A stretch of DNA of 64,000 bases from Mimachlamys varia (Eukaryota; Mollusca; Bivalvia; Pectinida; Pectinidae): the NCBI GenBank assembly GCA_947623455.1, contig OX392530.1, forward strand, positions 28,241,405 to 28,305,404, read 5' to 3'. A model generated the notes under the pieces. The model made no database searches. It saw only the letters and a program-made list of their open reading frames with translations, and was not told the origin of the DNA. Every line of letters begins with the position of its first letter. Positions within the stretch are counted from its first letter, which is position 1. Of the stretch, positions 23,471-36,841 are shown piece by piece. Both the position numbers and the translations under genes were made by a program.

Positions 23471-24309
23471 GTAAGGCGAATTTTCCTGTCACCAAGAAAA
23501 CGAAACTCGTGCCATAAATGGGGAAAACAACATTTAGATAAAAAAAATATATTTTTATGAAATTTTAAGCTAACGAAATAGAAATACAAGATACACATGT
23601 ATGCATATTTTGGAGATTGTAATTCCCCGTTACCTCATAATGACAAGAAATAAGAACTCCGGGGAATATCTTTAATATCTATTGACTGACGAATTGGTAG
23701 TGAACAGTAACTTGAATGTGCTTCCTTACAACCCAAAAGTTTTATAATCTTTTGTCATGAGAAACATTTTTGCCGGCGCCTTTTTTCAAAAATCAAATGC
23801 AAGAGGATTCAATCGAAATATTCTAATATATAATAAAATATATAATGAAGCGTCTTTTTTATTTTTAATTTGGTATGGACATGAATCTAGAAGAAAAGGA
23901 ACGATTTTTTCAAACAATAGGGAAATCGAGCAAGCCTAGCTTCGGTAACGTTGAAATCGGAGAACCCATTATCAGACATTTGCATACGCTGTTAAATAGA
24001 AATTAACACCGAACAGTACTGTATCTGTTTTAGCTGTGTATTTTTGGAAAGGATCAGTCGATCCCCAATGCCGAAATCGGCCAGGTAATTTTTCCTTTCT
24101 CCTAAATTGTCGTGTAGTTTTCATAAAGACTGAGCTTATCATGCATTAGAACAAATATAGGATATCAATTCATTTTTCACTAGTTTAATGTCTGTAAGAT
24201 ACCAAGACAGATTTTTGAAGCATATCGGAGCAGGTATTCACACTGTGCAAATTAGCTTTATGTTAATGACATGGTTACATGTAGTTTACCTGCTCACTAA
24301 ATTTTGCAG

Positions 24310-24405
24310 AATGTGATGATGGGTACCATGGAGTCTTCTGTAATCAGCCCTGCCCTGCTAACTGTAAAAATGGTGTCTGTACAATTAACAACGGCCAATG
24401 CACAG
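24310..24405 (+). CDS. EGF exon 14 (class A, 32 codons)
   Basis: The acceptor is TTTTGCAG and the donor GTAAGA, phase 1-1. The repeat begins ECDDGYHGVFCNQPCPANC and ends VCTINNGQCTG. Confidence 0.9.
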
Positions 24406-26033
24406 GTAAGACTAACAAGTCGTTTAATTGGAATGACGATCTTATGAGTAATCCATATTCTTACTTAATTTAAGAATAGCTTATTTATAGCATAAATGTT
24501 TCAATTAATCAATTTTCGGGTGTCTGTATTTATTCTGCACCACGACAAAAATCTATTTACTAATGTTATTTTTTCGGTTCAATAAAAAGTACTTATTTAG
24601 CAAAATTATCATACGTTGAAGTATTTGGTTTTCATCGTTTATCTTTTTTGTATAGCATAATCGCCTTGCTACCCATGAATTTACATGTCATTGTTTGCGT
24701 ATTGTGTATGTGCATTATGGCCTATCAGCCCTGTGATTGGTTGTGTGTTTCAATTTTTCTTGATTGTTACGTCGAATCTAGAACTATTACATGACGTCGT
24801 CGACTTCTGCACTTTTTGTTTTTTGTTTTCTTATTTTCATGTTGTATGAAAATTGTCGTTTTACACGAATACATTCCACACATTATGATATTGTGATAAA
24901 AACGATGTAAGTACATTGTACCTTTACAGTACTTCATTGCTCTAGAGATTGCAATTGTTCAACGGGTTTTATTCACACGTTTTTCAAGTATAAGGAAACA
25001 TCGAACGGGTTCGTGTACAGAATGCAAAGGTCAACGTCAAAGTCATCACTGTGTCTATTTTAGTATATATTGATTGGTGCTGTAACGACTTCACGTTTTA
25101 ACAGTTTTTAATAAAAAACATATATTTTCAAGTATGAGAAAACCACGCCCGAGTTGGTGTTTTAGGTTTAAAGGTGCTGAGGTCAACGTCAAATGAACCG
25201 TTACTATTTATAGAATATATTGTAAACAACAGGATCATCGCTATGATCTGTAGAAAACATTGTCATTGCTTTAACGACTTTGTTTTAAATGAATTGTACT
25301 TAATGTTTATATATTGGTCACGGATGGGAATACTTCAAAGTACATGTGATATCTATTGTAAAATAACGCCCAAGCCGTCGTTTTCACCAAACAGATGAAT
25401 ATGCGAGAACATTACCAATGTGATTTGTTGTTATAACAAGACGCACCCCTACCCTAATTTAACTACTAAGGCAGTCTCTGTAATAATGCTTGTAAACAAA
25501 TCCCATGAATATACAATCATCTTGTACTATGTAATTCAAAAAACAAAAACAAAAAACAAAAAAAAAAGGATATTGATATTACATAAAACATACAAATTTA
25601 ATATAAACATTGAACTTTGAAATACAATCATGTTATTTGAATATCATTTTTTCAACGGAAAACTAGACATTTTGTATTTATTACTTTAAAACGCTAGATA
25701 TCTCTTGAGGAGTACATTAATAAAACATGTATAATAATCAGACAAGTACATGTAACAATAATGACATACATACATGAAAAGATAAGTGAACACTTAAAAT
25801 TGTATTCGAATAATATTACGTTTGCAATTAAAGATATATGTGGGGTTTTTTTTCTTTAAAATAGTATTTGTAAGTGTGTAACATTTTACAAACCTTTGCT
25901 CTTGTCTGATGATATAATTGTTAGACATAAAGAACTTATGATGAAAGTAATCCCATGGATATTTCTAGGAAATAATTACTTTTGATATTGCGGTTTAGCC
26001 TTAGCCTTTATGAACGACCTATTTTGGTTTTAG
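24406..26033 (+). other. Intron 14
   Basis: No exon or repeat family member is recognised. The sequence around 24740-25130 has a few CGTCAACGTCAAA-type stretches but no clear element ends. Confidence 0.55.
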
Positions 26034-26129
26034 AGTGTGTTGCCGGGTACCATGGTATTCAATGTGATAAGAACTGCCCGCCAAACTGCAGCAGTGGACT
26101 CTGTAACCAGACCAATGGTCTATGTATCG
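26034..26129 (+). CDS. EGF exon 15 (class A, 32 codons)
   Basis: The acceptor is GTTTTAG and the donor GTATGT, phase 1-1. The repeat begins ECVAGYHGIQCDKNCPPNC and ends LCNQTNGLCIG. It is the last EGF exon before the 27-kb intron. Its splice donor (GTATGT) matches that of exon 16. Confidence 0.9.
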
Positions 26130-26700
26130 GTATGTACATTTTCCTGCAATGCCTATTTACGTATACATGTAAAAACCTGAAAACATGTAAATTATTGTGT
26201 TTGCCCAGAAATATACGTCGAATCTGATGTGTTCAACAACCGCGTATTCTCTGGCCCTGATTCAATGCTTAGAAGTTTTATCAGAAAAATGTATGATGTG
26301 GAGTCAGAGCGAACCGCTATGTCAATACATTTGAACGATTGGAAACAACAATGATATAATCAAGTTTCGTTCAAGATCAGTACGATTTGATAACTAGTCA
26401 CTGCATAATCTACAAACGTGACGTTCAGTACGGTGGGGCATTTGAACGATTGTAAACAGCTGTAAAACAGCGGATTGGGATCAACCCATTATATCTTTTC
26501 AGATGGATGTGATGTATGTTTTGTGTCATCATCGATTTGTTGTTGTCGGCACATGAAAACCCTCCGATACTAAATGGCAGATTTTACAGATATCATTGGA
26601 ACTGAAAAAGAAATTTATATTCTTATTTTTTTTGGGGGGTTCATATCTTACATGTATGTTGAACAGAATCGTATTCCCTATATGAAAGAACATACTAAAT

Positions 26701-26965
26701 AGAGGTTACACAACGAGTGGTTGTTGACTATGGAATTTCTTTCACTAGAGTTAATTATTTTTTAAAAGTTACAAAATACACGAGCTTTAGTAACTTTTGT
26801 AACTTTTCAAAAATAATCAAAGAGAGTGAAAGAAATTCCATATTCAATAACCACGAGTTGTGTCACATGTTTATACCACAATAATATAAAGTTGTTGTTT
26901 TCTGTGAACCGCGGAATATTTGCGCGAAAACACGTCAATCGGTATGACTGTATGTCCACGCAAGT
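26701..26965 (+). repeat. Fold-back/CRE repeat family, copy 3 (long hairpin)
   Basis: Bases 26703-26868 form a long imperfect inverted repeat. GTTACACAACGAGTGG pairs with CCACGAGTTGTGTCAC, and GGAATTTCTTTCACT pairs with AGTGAAAGAAATTCC, giving arms of roughly 75 bases. After the hairpin the tail has GTGAACCGCGGAATATTTGC but stops before the GACGTC block, so this copy is truncated. Confidence 0.75.
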
Positions 26966-27334
26966 CACTGAATTTCCTGTTTCCCTGATTTGAAATATAC
27001 AGTAATTTAGAACTTTGAAACATAATTCACTTTTTGTTTTGAAGTAATTAAAAATAAATAAGAAGAAGCTCATAAAGGTATACCCCCACCCCACAAAGTG
27101 GTCAAGGTTGTCTTTTCCAATTTGACGAATGAAGAATAACTTGATGTTACTAATTAATCTCGTTCCATTCTGATTTGCAGCCTTTCGTAAGAAATTCATT
27201 TAACAGTATTACTGAAAACGTACATTTTCCTTTAAACTTATCAAGCTCCATTATAAGTACTTCGTGTATGTGAACGTAACAGACAAGAGCGCACGAACAC
27301 ACACACAAACACCCTCACACACATACGTTTGGTC

Positions 27335-29155
27335 CTTATAAAAGAGGATACAATGACATGTATATGTTGGACTGTGTAGCCTGGCCCCAGTACAAGATGA
27401 TACAATGGCATGTATATGTTGCACTGTGAAGCCTGGCCCCCTTTACAGGAGGATACAATGACATGTATATGTTGGACTGTGTAACCCGGCCCCTGTAAAT
27501 GAGGATACAATGACATGTATATGTTGGTCTATGTACCCCGGCACATGTAGAGGAGGATACAATGACATGTATATGTTGGACTGTGTAACCCGGCCCCTGT
27601 AAATGAGGATACAATGACATGTATATGTTAGACTGTGTAGCCCGGCCCCTGTAGAGGAGGATAAAATGACATGTATGTGTTGAACTGTGTAGCCCGGCCC
27701 CTCTGGATGTGAATACAATTACATGTATTTGTTGGACGCTGTAGCCCGGCCCCTGTAGAGGAAGATACAATGACATGTATATGGTGGTCTGTGTAGACCG
27801 GCCCCTGTAGATGTGGATACAATGACATGTATATGTTGGTCTGTGTAGCCCGGCCCCTGTAGATGTGGATACAATGACAAGTATGTGTTGGATTTTGTAG
27901 ACCGGCCCCTGTAGAGGAAGATACAATGACATGTATATGTTGGTCTGTGTAGCCCGGCCACTGTAGATGTGGATACAATGACATGTATATGTTGGTCTGT
28001 GTAGCCCGGCCCCTGTAGAGGAAGATACAATGACATGTATATGTGGGTCTGTGTAGCCCGGCCATTGTACAGGAGGATGCAATGATATGTATCTGTTGGT
28101 TTGTGTAGCCCGGCCCCTGTAGAGGAGGATACAATGACATGTATGTGTTGGACTGTGTAGCCCGGCCCCTGTAGATGTGGATACAATGACATGTATATGT
28201 TGGACTGTGTAGCCCGGCCCCTGTAAAGGAGGAGACAATGACATGTATCTGATGGTCTGTGTAGCCCGGCCCCTGTAGAGGAAGAAACAATGACATGTAT
28301 ATGTTGGACTGTGTAGCCCGGCCCCTGTAAAGGAGGTTACAATGACATGTATCTGATGGTCTGTGTAGCCCGACCCTGTAGAGGAAGAAACAATGACATG
28401 TATATGTTTGTCTGTGTAGCCCGGCTCCTGTAGATGTGAATACAATGGCATGTATGTGTTGGACAGTGTAGCCCGGCCCCTGTAGAGGAGGATACAATGA
28501 CATGTATATTTTGGTCTGTGTACCCCGGCCCCTGTAGAGGAGGATACAATGACATGTATATGTTGGTCTGTGTAGCCCGGCCCCTGTAGATGTGGATACA
28601 ATAACATGTATATGTTGGACTATGAAGCCCGGCCCTTGTGCAGAAAGATACAATGACATGTATGTGTTCGACTTTGTAGTCCGGCCCCTGTAGATGTGAA
28701 TACAATGACATGTATCTGTTGGTCTGTGTATAACAGCCCCTGAAGAGGAGGATACAATGACATGTATATTTCGGTCTGTGTACCCCGGTCCCTGTAGAGG
28801 AGGATAAAATGACATGTATGTGTTCGACTGTGTACCCCGGTCCCTGTAGATGTGGATACAATGACATGTATATGTTGGACTGTATAACCTGGCCCTTGTA
28901 GAGGAGGATACAATGACATGTATATGTTGGACTGTGTAGCCCGACTCCTGTAGATGTGAATACAATGGCATGTATGTGTTGGACTGTGTAGCCCGGCCCC
29001 TGTAGAGGAGGAAACAATGACATGTATATTTTGGTCTGTGTACCCCGGCCCCTGTAGAGGAGGATACAATGACATGTATATGTTGGACTGTGTAGCCCGG
29101 CCCCTGTAGAGGATGTTAAAATGGTAGCCCGGTCCGTGTATAGGAGGATACAATA
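27335..29155 (+). repeat. 52-bp minisatellite, about 35 units
   Basis: The unit runs ACAATGACATGTATATGTTG, then GACTGTGTAGCCCGGCC, then CCTGTAGAGGAGGAT. Spacing between AATGACA copies is 52 bases (for example 27821 and 27873). Two main unit variants mix: GTAGAGGAGGATAC and GTAGATGTGGATAC. Because 52 is not a multiple of 3 and the unit lacks stops on the - strand, all three - strand frames stay open over long stretches. The reading frames of up to 447 codons here are therefore products of the repeat, not evidence of a gene. Confidence 0.95.
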
Positions 29156-29217
29156 TGAACTTTATTTATTCTACAACAATTATGAAACAGGTTATCCAAG
29201 TTATATTAATCAATCTT

Positions 29218-29342
29218 GTTGGCCCGGGTGTAAGCGTACGAGGGTTCTTAGTGTAGGATGAAACCGGAGCATCCGGAGAAAACCCACGTGGTCAGGCAGG
29301 CGACTCCATAGCTTTTCTTATCCGGTCGGGGAATCGAGTTTA
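29218..29342 (-). repeat. SINE-like fragment interrupting the minisatellite edge
   Basis: It shares GTTGGCCC, GGAGAAAACCCACGTGGTC, GGCAGG and GGGGAATCGA with the fuller copy at 36842-37008. Diverged 52-bp-like units resume at about 29365-29440, so this piece seems to have entered the end of the array. The tRNA-like part is missing. Confidence 0.6.
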
Positions 29343-29594
29343 CAAAGACATGCATAATTTTGAAAGTGTAGCCCGGCCGCTGTACAGGAGGGTAAAATGA
29401 CATCTATAAGTTGGATTGTGTAGTACAGCTTATGTATAGGATACGAGGACATACAGTATACGTGTATAACTCAATAGCGTTTGTATAGTGGAATATAATG
29501 ACATGTATGTGTATCCAAAGTTTTGACTAATAACATTTCTGTTATCACGGCATTTTCGGTATTTGTTCTAATGTCAGACGATAGAACCTTTAAA

Positions 29595-31715
29595 GAGTAA
29601 CTGTAGTGCAAATAGAACCTGAAATTATCAGACTCGTTGTGCCTGCATTAATACATTGTCGAAAACTGCATCAAAATCGGCCGACTGGTTACAAAGTTAC
29701 GACAGGTTACACTTTGTTTTTTTACCTGTGTAGCCACAAGCTAATCAAGCGCACAGCGAACCGCTAAAAGTTGTGCACACGTAATGGTGACGTCACAACG
29801 GGAACACAAGAAATTGAGTCATATTTGCTTATGTCTATTATGCTTGTACTAACGTGAAATTAAGCGACGTACCATATAATGGGGGCGGGTGGGGAGAGAG
29901 AATCTGAAATCGTCCATGAAATATCTTTGTTTTTAAACTTTCAGCAATTTTTGTTTGATATTGATTGTTCAAATTCATTTTAAGGACTAGGTACAGCCAT
30001 ATTGGTTGTTACCTGGATGAAAAGGGTAATAATGAAATTTTAATGTTTTCTTCCAATACATGGCATAAGCTTTGTCCCATTATGTTAAATATTGATATAA
30101 AATGCAGTTTAGCCCCCAAAATTAAAAAAAATCTGTACTTAGGAAAAAAATATTCAGTAAATAATATCCAGATGGGAGTGCGCAAATATTTTTCATATAG
30201 TTATTTGAAACTTCTCAAAATAATAATACAAAGCTACTGCAATGTTCATAGAATGATAACCCAGTGTTAAAATTTTGATATTAGTCTGTAAATCAGAGTA
30301 TCGGGGAGAAATACACAGGTACCCCCTCTAAAAAATGTCGTCCATTGCATGCTGTTTTCAGTTCAGGTAAAAGTAGTTACCTGTATCTCGTGGGGGCAAT
30401 ATAGGGGCATTATTTTATATTAAATAGGTCATTTGTCATGTAAATGTAAGTTTCGTGTCAAATAAATGTATAAAATAAAAATAATAACACCAACATAACG
30501 TAATTTACATTTACGATACGGTTACCTAATTACTAATTAAGTTTAAGAAATGTATTTTGATACCAATGTGCCTCAACTGCCACACATGTTTACGATGGCA
30601 ACAATTTACGCTAGCGATGTTTGACAGGTGCGAAGCCGAGAACGAATCGGTATAATCAGTGAGTTAATACTGTCCGATCCACGCGGAAGTGTATTATATA
30701 TACGAATTCCATCAGAATTTTTACAACACAAATTAAACTTTGTTGACAATTCTTACAAAATCATTAAATTACCTAAAAAACACTGCCGGAAGTGCCGAAG
30801 GACATCTTTTCACGTGCTATACATTCGCCCAAAAATGTAAAACTGGCAATCGCTAAAAACAATTTATCGTGATAGGAATGGGCAGTTTTTGCTTTGTGAC
30901 GATATACCAAGTAACATTTACCTTTACTGCATGCTTGAATCCAATTAAATTATTAATTTTGTCGATGTTTCACCATGCCTCTAAGTCAGGCGTATGAATA
31001 TCTAAAAAAGTAAATAGTGCAAAATGGAGGACAGGGTAGTATATTTCGCTACATGCAACGGGAAGATGTTTGATTTAAGAGATCTGACACAATGTCATAA
31101 CTCGTCATACCGCAGACGGTAAGATTTTTGTTTTGGCTATGCGGCTTGCCACATAAATTTGTCGATCGGCGATGGAAATTTTAAAAATTTGATCCAGATG
31201 TGAGCGGTGTTCAGAATTTACATAAATTGCCATTCATGTGACGAGTACATTCTCTTATTCTGCGGTTTTCAATTGAAAGAGAGATTTATTCAAAAATCGA
31301 AGGCTCGTCTATCATTCTGTGTATATTAAAGTAACAAAAAATGATATTCATTGTTTTTATTATGTTTCGCAGTATTCTGCAAACGTGCACGCGTTTTTTG
31401 ACATATAACACAAAATATCAGAAAAACCACCAAACGTACCAAAATATGGTTGAAATTATCGATTCTCCATCACAAAATGTACTTTGTAGTCTATTTTGGT
31501 CATGTATTTTGCAGTATTTAATAAAATAACAAGTTTTGGTAAAAACACCTGCGCCATATTGAATTGTCCTGTACCTAGTCCGTAACCTTTAGAATGCCAA
31601 GTATTTGAATTTGCCAATCACGCCAGAAACTTGCAGCGAACGCATTGTGACGCTTTCCCAATTGTGACGTCATCAAGCACAAACCCAATGTTTTTCACTA
31701 CACTCACTGTAATTT
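29595..31715. mobile_element. Imperfect TIR element (candidate MITE, ~2.1 kb)
   Basis: Three landmarks occur in mirror order: AGTAACTGTAGTG versus CACTACACTCACTGTAAT at the outer ends, GACGTCACAA versus its inverse near 31665, and GGACTAGGTACAG at 29983 versus CTGTACCTAGTCC near 31570. The interior has only short frames with no transposase signature. Ends and target duplication are uncertain; it may be two nested elements. Confidence 0.45.
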
Positions 31716-33600
31716 TGACGTTACAAGTCGGTTTGCTATGTACTGTATACTATTGGTGATCTCATTCTGAATTGAAATAACATTATGCAGTGTATACTTA
31801 TTTATGTACATTTTCCATGGATATGCAATTGCACGTACCATTAAATATAGCTAATGCAATATAAAATGGTGGAGAACTACCGATAAATGTTAAAATATAA
31901 ATGTAAAACTACGAAGTAACTGTTATCTAAACGATTTCAGGAAAACGTTAGGTCCCCACAGAAAAATTCTTATTTTTTTTCGTTTATTATATGATCTTAG
32001 AAATTACTAAATTATGTAACAGTTTACCGTTAATTAGTCATTGTATTACTTTTGCAGTGCTTGCAGTGCAGGTTGTCGAGCACGTGTTTTGTGTGTTATA
32101 GTCATACTCAAGATATGTAAATGATAATAATATTGCGTGCACAATATGGATGGAGGGGGGTGGGGTGGAGGGCAGCATTACGTATAGTTGAGGGCGTTAG
32201 TCTTGTCTTTCGTTGAATAAAAATATATAATATATATATTTATCAATTACAAAAATGTATAATATTGAAATCACCTGCAAATTCATAATTCCACGAGTTT
32301 TTTGTGTTAAGAATAGTCGACTCGAAGATAAATGTATTATAGTTTTTATAAGCAAGCAGAGCAATATAGCCAACGACTGTGATACATGTACTCTGATAAT
32401 TTGTTTTACTTAATCAAGTACGTAACAATACATGAGTTCAGTAGCAAAATGATGTTAAATTGACCCATACCCGTCACAAATGTATCATGTTGCAGTAGCA
32501 CATGACCAAGATGCATGGATGTAAAAAAACCGTCACAGAACACATGGTAACCACGGCCAAGTAGAGATGTTTGGTACCCTGTAGTTCACCACGAGGAGTG
32601 CCTCTGTATACCGACTTCTGGATTACGTACCCTGAAGCCGACTCGCACAGTAACCAGAATTTCACTCCGCATTTCGCCGCCTTTGAGGGAATGTATCGCT
32701 CATTACACTATGACCTTTAGTGCTAACCAATGCTTCATCCGCGCTAAGTTCCCTCCTTGGAACTATGAATCGCAAGAATTATCTGTTGACAAAATTGAGA
32801 AAGGGCCCAGAATCTTGCGGCCAGGTCATATGCTTGATGCTGAGTTAAAACAAATATAATTTCCTATGAAATATACAAGTAAATCTTAATTCTTATAATC
32901 ATTTATAGTCATAGCTTAACGTATCTTTACAGCCTCACTTTCTACGCCGCTCCAAAATGTATACCAGAGCGCACACAATGACTTATTAATGTTCTCTTAT
33001 ATTTAATGAGGTATTTATTTTCGCGTTTATTAGCGAGGAAAGTCAATCGCTAATTCGAACCTATCGCGATTATTTACATGAAAAATATGTAGACGGCATC
33101 CATGTTGACCTAATCATTGTTGTAGCTTGGTGTTATACACACAGGGACCTGCGAATAAGTAATAGTCTACATAATTATGAACAAAACACATTTTTCAATA
33201 CCTCTACAGGACGTTTTATACAACTCGTACTGTTATATTAATCTAGATTGTACTCGGGTGAATACAATAACAAAGAGTGTACAACAATATTAAGCTATAT
33301 GATCCCAATTTAAAAGAGTCTTGTAGGAATTGAAAATCTTGAAAATATAATAATCAAAAAGGAAAAGGAAACAACTTTTCCGGAAATAACCAAAACGGTT
33401 CATTCATATAATCTGCAAAACAATGCGAGTAAACGCTTTTATTTACAAGTTTTTCACAGTATGATGCCATGAAGCGTCGTTAATGATATATTTTACTAAT
33501 GAAATGCAGTTTAACTGGTTACAGTAAGGTCTATTTACAATTAATTGAACATTTGAAACAAAAACCTTTCACTGGCCGCCATATTGGATCCAACTTGGAA
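31716..33600. other. Intronic stretch without recognised features
   Basis: AT-rich DNA with a G-rich patch (GGAGGGGGGTGGGGTGGAGGG) at 32151-32173 and an (AT)n patch near 32227-32245. No gene or repeat boundary was recognised. Confidence 0.5.
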
Positions 33601-33651
33601 CCCTCAAAAGAGACGTTCCCGACGAACCTGTTCGTTCCGGCGGAACGTCGC

Positions 33652-33713
33652 GTTCCATTTAACGGAACGTCCGGTTCGTTCTGAAACAACCGGAACGTTC
33701 CGCTAAATGGAAC
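33652..33713. repeat. Hairpin of GGAACG motifs
   Basis: GTTCCATTTAACGGAACGTC plus CGGTT pairs with AACCGGAACGTTCCGCTAAATGGAAC across an 11-base loop, with one bulge and one mismatch in about 25 bases. A further GTTCCGGCGGAAC mini-palindrome sits just upstream at 33635-33647. Confidence 0.8.
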
Positions 33714-34490
33714 ACGCTACATATATTCGCAAATTTATCTTAAAAGTTTAACTCGCAAATTAAAGGATTCGCGAAATCTATTTGATTTACAGTAACTTGT
33801 TCCAGTGGAGCGCGGTTTTTCCCTTAAGCTTAGTGACAGAACGATTGTCCAAGTCACTCGTTTGAGCCCCGTCAAGGACAAAGTACCTTTAATTACTCCT
33901 GCGATATTAAAAAATAAATTAGTTTTATTTTCTTTATAAGCTGTACTAGTCGTTGACTCGGGAAGCCAGACGTATAAACATTTACTTACATATAGCCTGG
34001 TATATATATTAACCTCCATTCCAACCTTTCGTTTATAGTCAGCGATTTGAATGAATTTCAATACAAGTGTATGTTTTGGAATCTGTTCCTGGTCATCGTC
34101 TGGTGAAACCAATGCTATCAGAACGCTGACTTGGAAGCCTTGAGTTCCAGTAGTGCGGAATTGACGGGTTTCTTATTATGCTCATGTTGAAAAATATGGA
34201 CAGAAATGTTTTAAGCTCTGAGTGGCATTTGTAATAAACGTGGAACACCGTGGAATCTAAACCTCTGTTAGGTTCTAGTGGAAACATCCGTATCCATGGA
34301 ACAGCCATTGTTTTTTTTAGCAATAATAACGTCACGTTTGTTACAAATGACGTCAACAAACGTACAATTACATCATCGGTTTTAGAGAAACAAAAAGTCA
34401 AAGTTATCAACGTCATGTTTCTGTAAACAATGAAGAACAATAAATCAAACAATTTTATCACAACATGGTGTGAAAAACCAATTATATGAA

Positions 34491-34592
34491 TAATCGGCCC
34501 CATCGGCCCCCTGGCACTCAAAGACACACATAATCGGCCCCATCGGCCCCCTGGCACTCTGAGACATAGGTGATCGGCCCCGATCGGCCCCC
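34491..34592. repeat. ~40-bp tandem repeat of CGGCCCC motifs, 2.5 copies
   Basis: ATCGGCCCCATCGGCCCCCT with GGCACTC is repeated at about 34493 and 34533, and more loosely at 34572. It is locally GC-rich in an AT-rich intron. Confidence 0.8.
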
Positions 34593-34917
34593 TAGCACTC
34601 ATATTGTAATACTCTGTGTCATTTGTAATGTTAAAATATCATTTGTCCAATTCTTATAACTTTGAATATTGTACATCTCAAGTTAGTGTCAATTATATTA
34701 CGTAATCGGATTAGTGGGATAATCTACCTGGTCAGTCCGATAATGGCCGGAGCCAACTCCACACGTATTCAGGGAATGCGTCATTGGGTTATGATATGCG
34801 ACTATCGATATTCATCAATCATGGCTCTTAAGTTTCTTAATAACAGTTTTGTTTATGCTTATACTATTATAACTTCTGCCATAAATACAGTTTATTTGAT
34901 GACCACTGTAGTATAAT

Positions 34918-35632
34918 GTCCCGTTCTGCAGTCTGTATATACAGTCCCGTTCTGTAATTGTCACAATACAATCTCGTCCTGTCATGATCATACAATACAG
35001 TCCCGTCCTGTAATGGTCAAACAATACATTCCGTCCTGTAATGGTCATACAATACAATCCCGTCCTGTAATGGTCACACAATAAACTCCCGTCCTGTAAT
35101 GATTAAACAATACAATCCCGTCCGGTAATGGTTAAACGATACAGTCCCGTCCTGTAATTGTCGCACAATACAGTCCCGTCCTGTCATGATCATACATTAC
35201 AGTCCCGTCCTGTAATGGTCACACAATACAATCCCGTCATGTAATGGTTAAACGATACAGTTCCGTCCTGTAATTGTCACACAATACATTCCCGTCCTGT
35301 AATGGTTATACACAATACATTTCCATCCTGTAATGCTCATACAATACAGTCCCGTCCTGTCATGATGATACATTACAGTCCCGTCCTGTAATGGTCACAC
35401 AATACAGTCCCGTCCAGTCGTGATAATACATTACAGTCCCGTCATGTAATTGTCACACAATACAATCCTGTCCTGTAATGGTCACACAATACATTCCGTT
35501 TTGGAATGCTCATACAATACACTCCCGTCCTGTAATGCTCAAACAATACACTCCCGTCCTGTAATGTTCATACAATACATTCCCGTCCTGTAATGTTCAT
35601 ACAATACATTCTCGTTTAGTCATGATCATACA
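34918..35632. repeat. 29-bp satellite, about 24 units
   Basis: The unit is approximately CCCGTCCTGTAATGGTCACAC + AATACAGT, with variation between TAATGGTCA, TCATGATCA and TAATGCTCA. A - strand reading frame rich in HYRTGLYC is a by-product of the array. Confidence 0.9.
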
Positions 35633-36055
35633 TAAATGCAATAAAATATATCGCTTTCGAAGTTCTGAGTCTATACACGGATTTATAGATCATATCTAAG
35701 CCCGTGGTCTATAGTTACATCAATACCCTTCCCTTGTTTTTTGAGGTTGTTTCTAAGTAGTTTGTATGTATACAGTCGACCAACATGCATACATATTTCT
35801 CGGTGTGCATTTTAACAGGTGCAGGCTGACAGGTGTTACGATCAGTTCCTGCTGATATGTGTATGCAATCAATGATGGCGACCATCAGTGAATACACACG
35901 CCGTTTTAGCGGTACTTTATGAAATCAGAGACGAATATGTCCCTGATGAAATCAAATATGAGAAAATTAATACATAATCATATCTAATATTTGTTCTGAA
36001 ATCTAACAGGTTTTCCACAAATTAATAACCTGTTAATTATGTTAGCGAATCCGGT

Positions 36056-36095
36056 GGCAGGGACGTATATGTATATATGTATATACGTCCCTGCC
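36056..36095. repeat. Perfect 15-bp-arm hairpin GGCAGGGACGTATAT
   Basis: GGCAGGGACGTATAT and ATATACGTCCCTGCC are exact inverses separated by ten AT-rich bases. The outer motif CAGGGACGT-TATATGT recurs at 38038 and 48084, suggesting remnants of one palindromic element family. Confidence 0.85.
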
Positions 36096-36102
36096 GGTGG
36101 TA

Positions 36103-36192
36103 ATTGATTTATTGTCGAGTGACCACGTGTGCCGCACACCTGTGGGACTCCCGACCCACCTCCCCACTAATTACTGCCCCCTGGGGCATACA
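36103..36192. repeat. Repeat shared, inverted, with 48478-48573
   Basis: TCGAGTGACCACGTGTG and CACCTGTGGG followed by GCCCCCTGGGGCATA appear here and, reverse-complemented, near 48.5 kb. The two copies flank the DIRS insertion about 12 kb apart. This is an unclassified dispersed repeat. Confidence 0.65.
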
Positions 36193-36841
36193 ACACCTTG
36201 CAACTATCAGGAGGGTCATTTATGAACTCTGTACAGCCTATAGATATAATCTATGTATTTATGTAACTATAACACCGATATAAGCCCTTAAGGCTTCTGG
36301 AGGCGTATTCTTGTATTGATCAGTTCATCGATCAGGTAACACTGTAAAACGTAGGAGTAAATTTGGAGATCTCGTTCTTCCAGTGTTGATTCAATCTTGA
36401 TTTGAACGAATTGAGAGTTTTGGCAGATACCACGTGTTCTGATAAACTGTTCCATGTATCTACAACTCTGTTGTTGAAGTGTCATCTTCTTGAATATAAG
36501 ACTCTCTACAAATAAGAAGTCGTGATACGATTCATACTATTTTAATATAATGGGTACACAAGTCAGTGCGGTTACCGTTGTGACGTCACTTCCGCTCTTA
36601 TGGCAAAATCGGTGATTTTCTGATTTGCGTTCAGGTATGAAATTTAGTAAAATGGTCAAAACTTCGTAATTTTGACAAAAAAAATGTTCTGTGATCATTA
36701 TCTCACTTAATATATAACAATCTTTCCATACACGAAATATGGTTCAGCACTACAGTTACCCTGTCCCGTCCAACACAGGGACTCGATATATATAATATAA
36801 ACTATATTTTTTATTTTTTTAACTTTATGCTATTAATGTTT

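Noticed and set aside
27336..28971. Long - strand reading frames (423, 447, 228, 177 codons)
   Set aside because: They overlap one another in different frames and consist only of the 52-bp minisatellite read through. No start context, domain or splice structure supports a gene.
33735..34602. Two overlapping - strand frames of 125 and 169 codons
   Set aside because: No domain, signal peptide or similarity was recognised. The longer one begins in the CGGCCCC tandem repeat and neither has splice signals; they fit chance open frames in the big intron.
34918..35632. A CRISPR array (short regular repeats)
   Set aside because: There are no unique spacers between repeats; units are contiguous 29-bp satellite copies in a eukaryotic intron.
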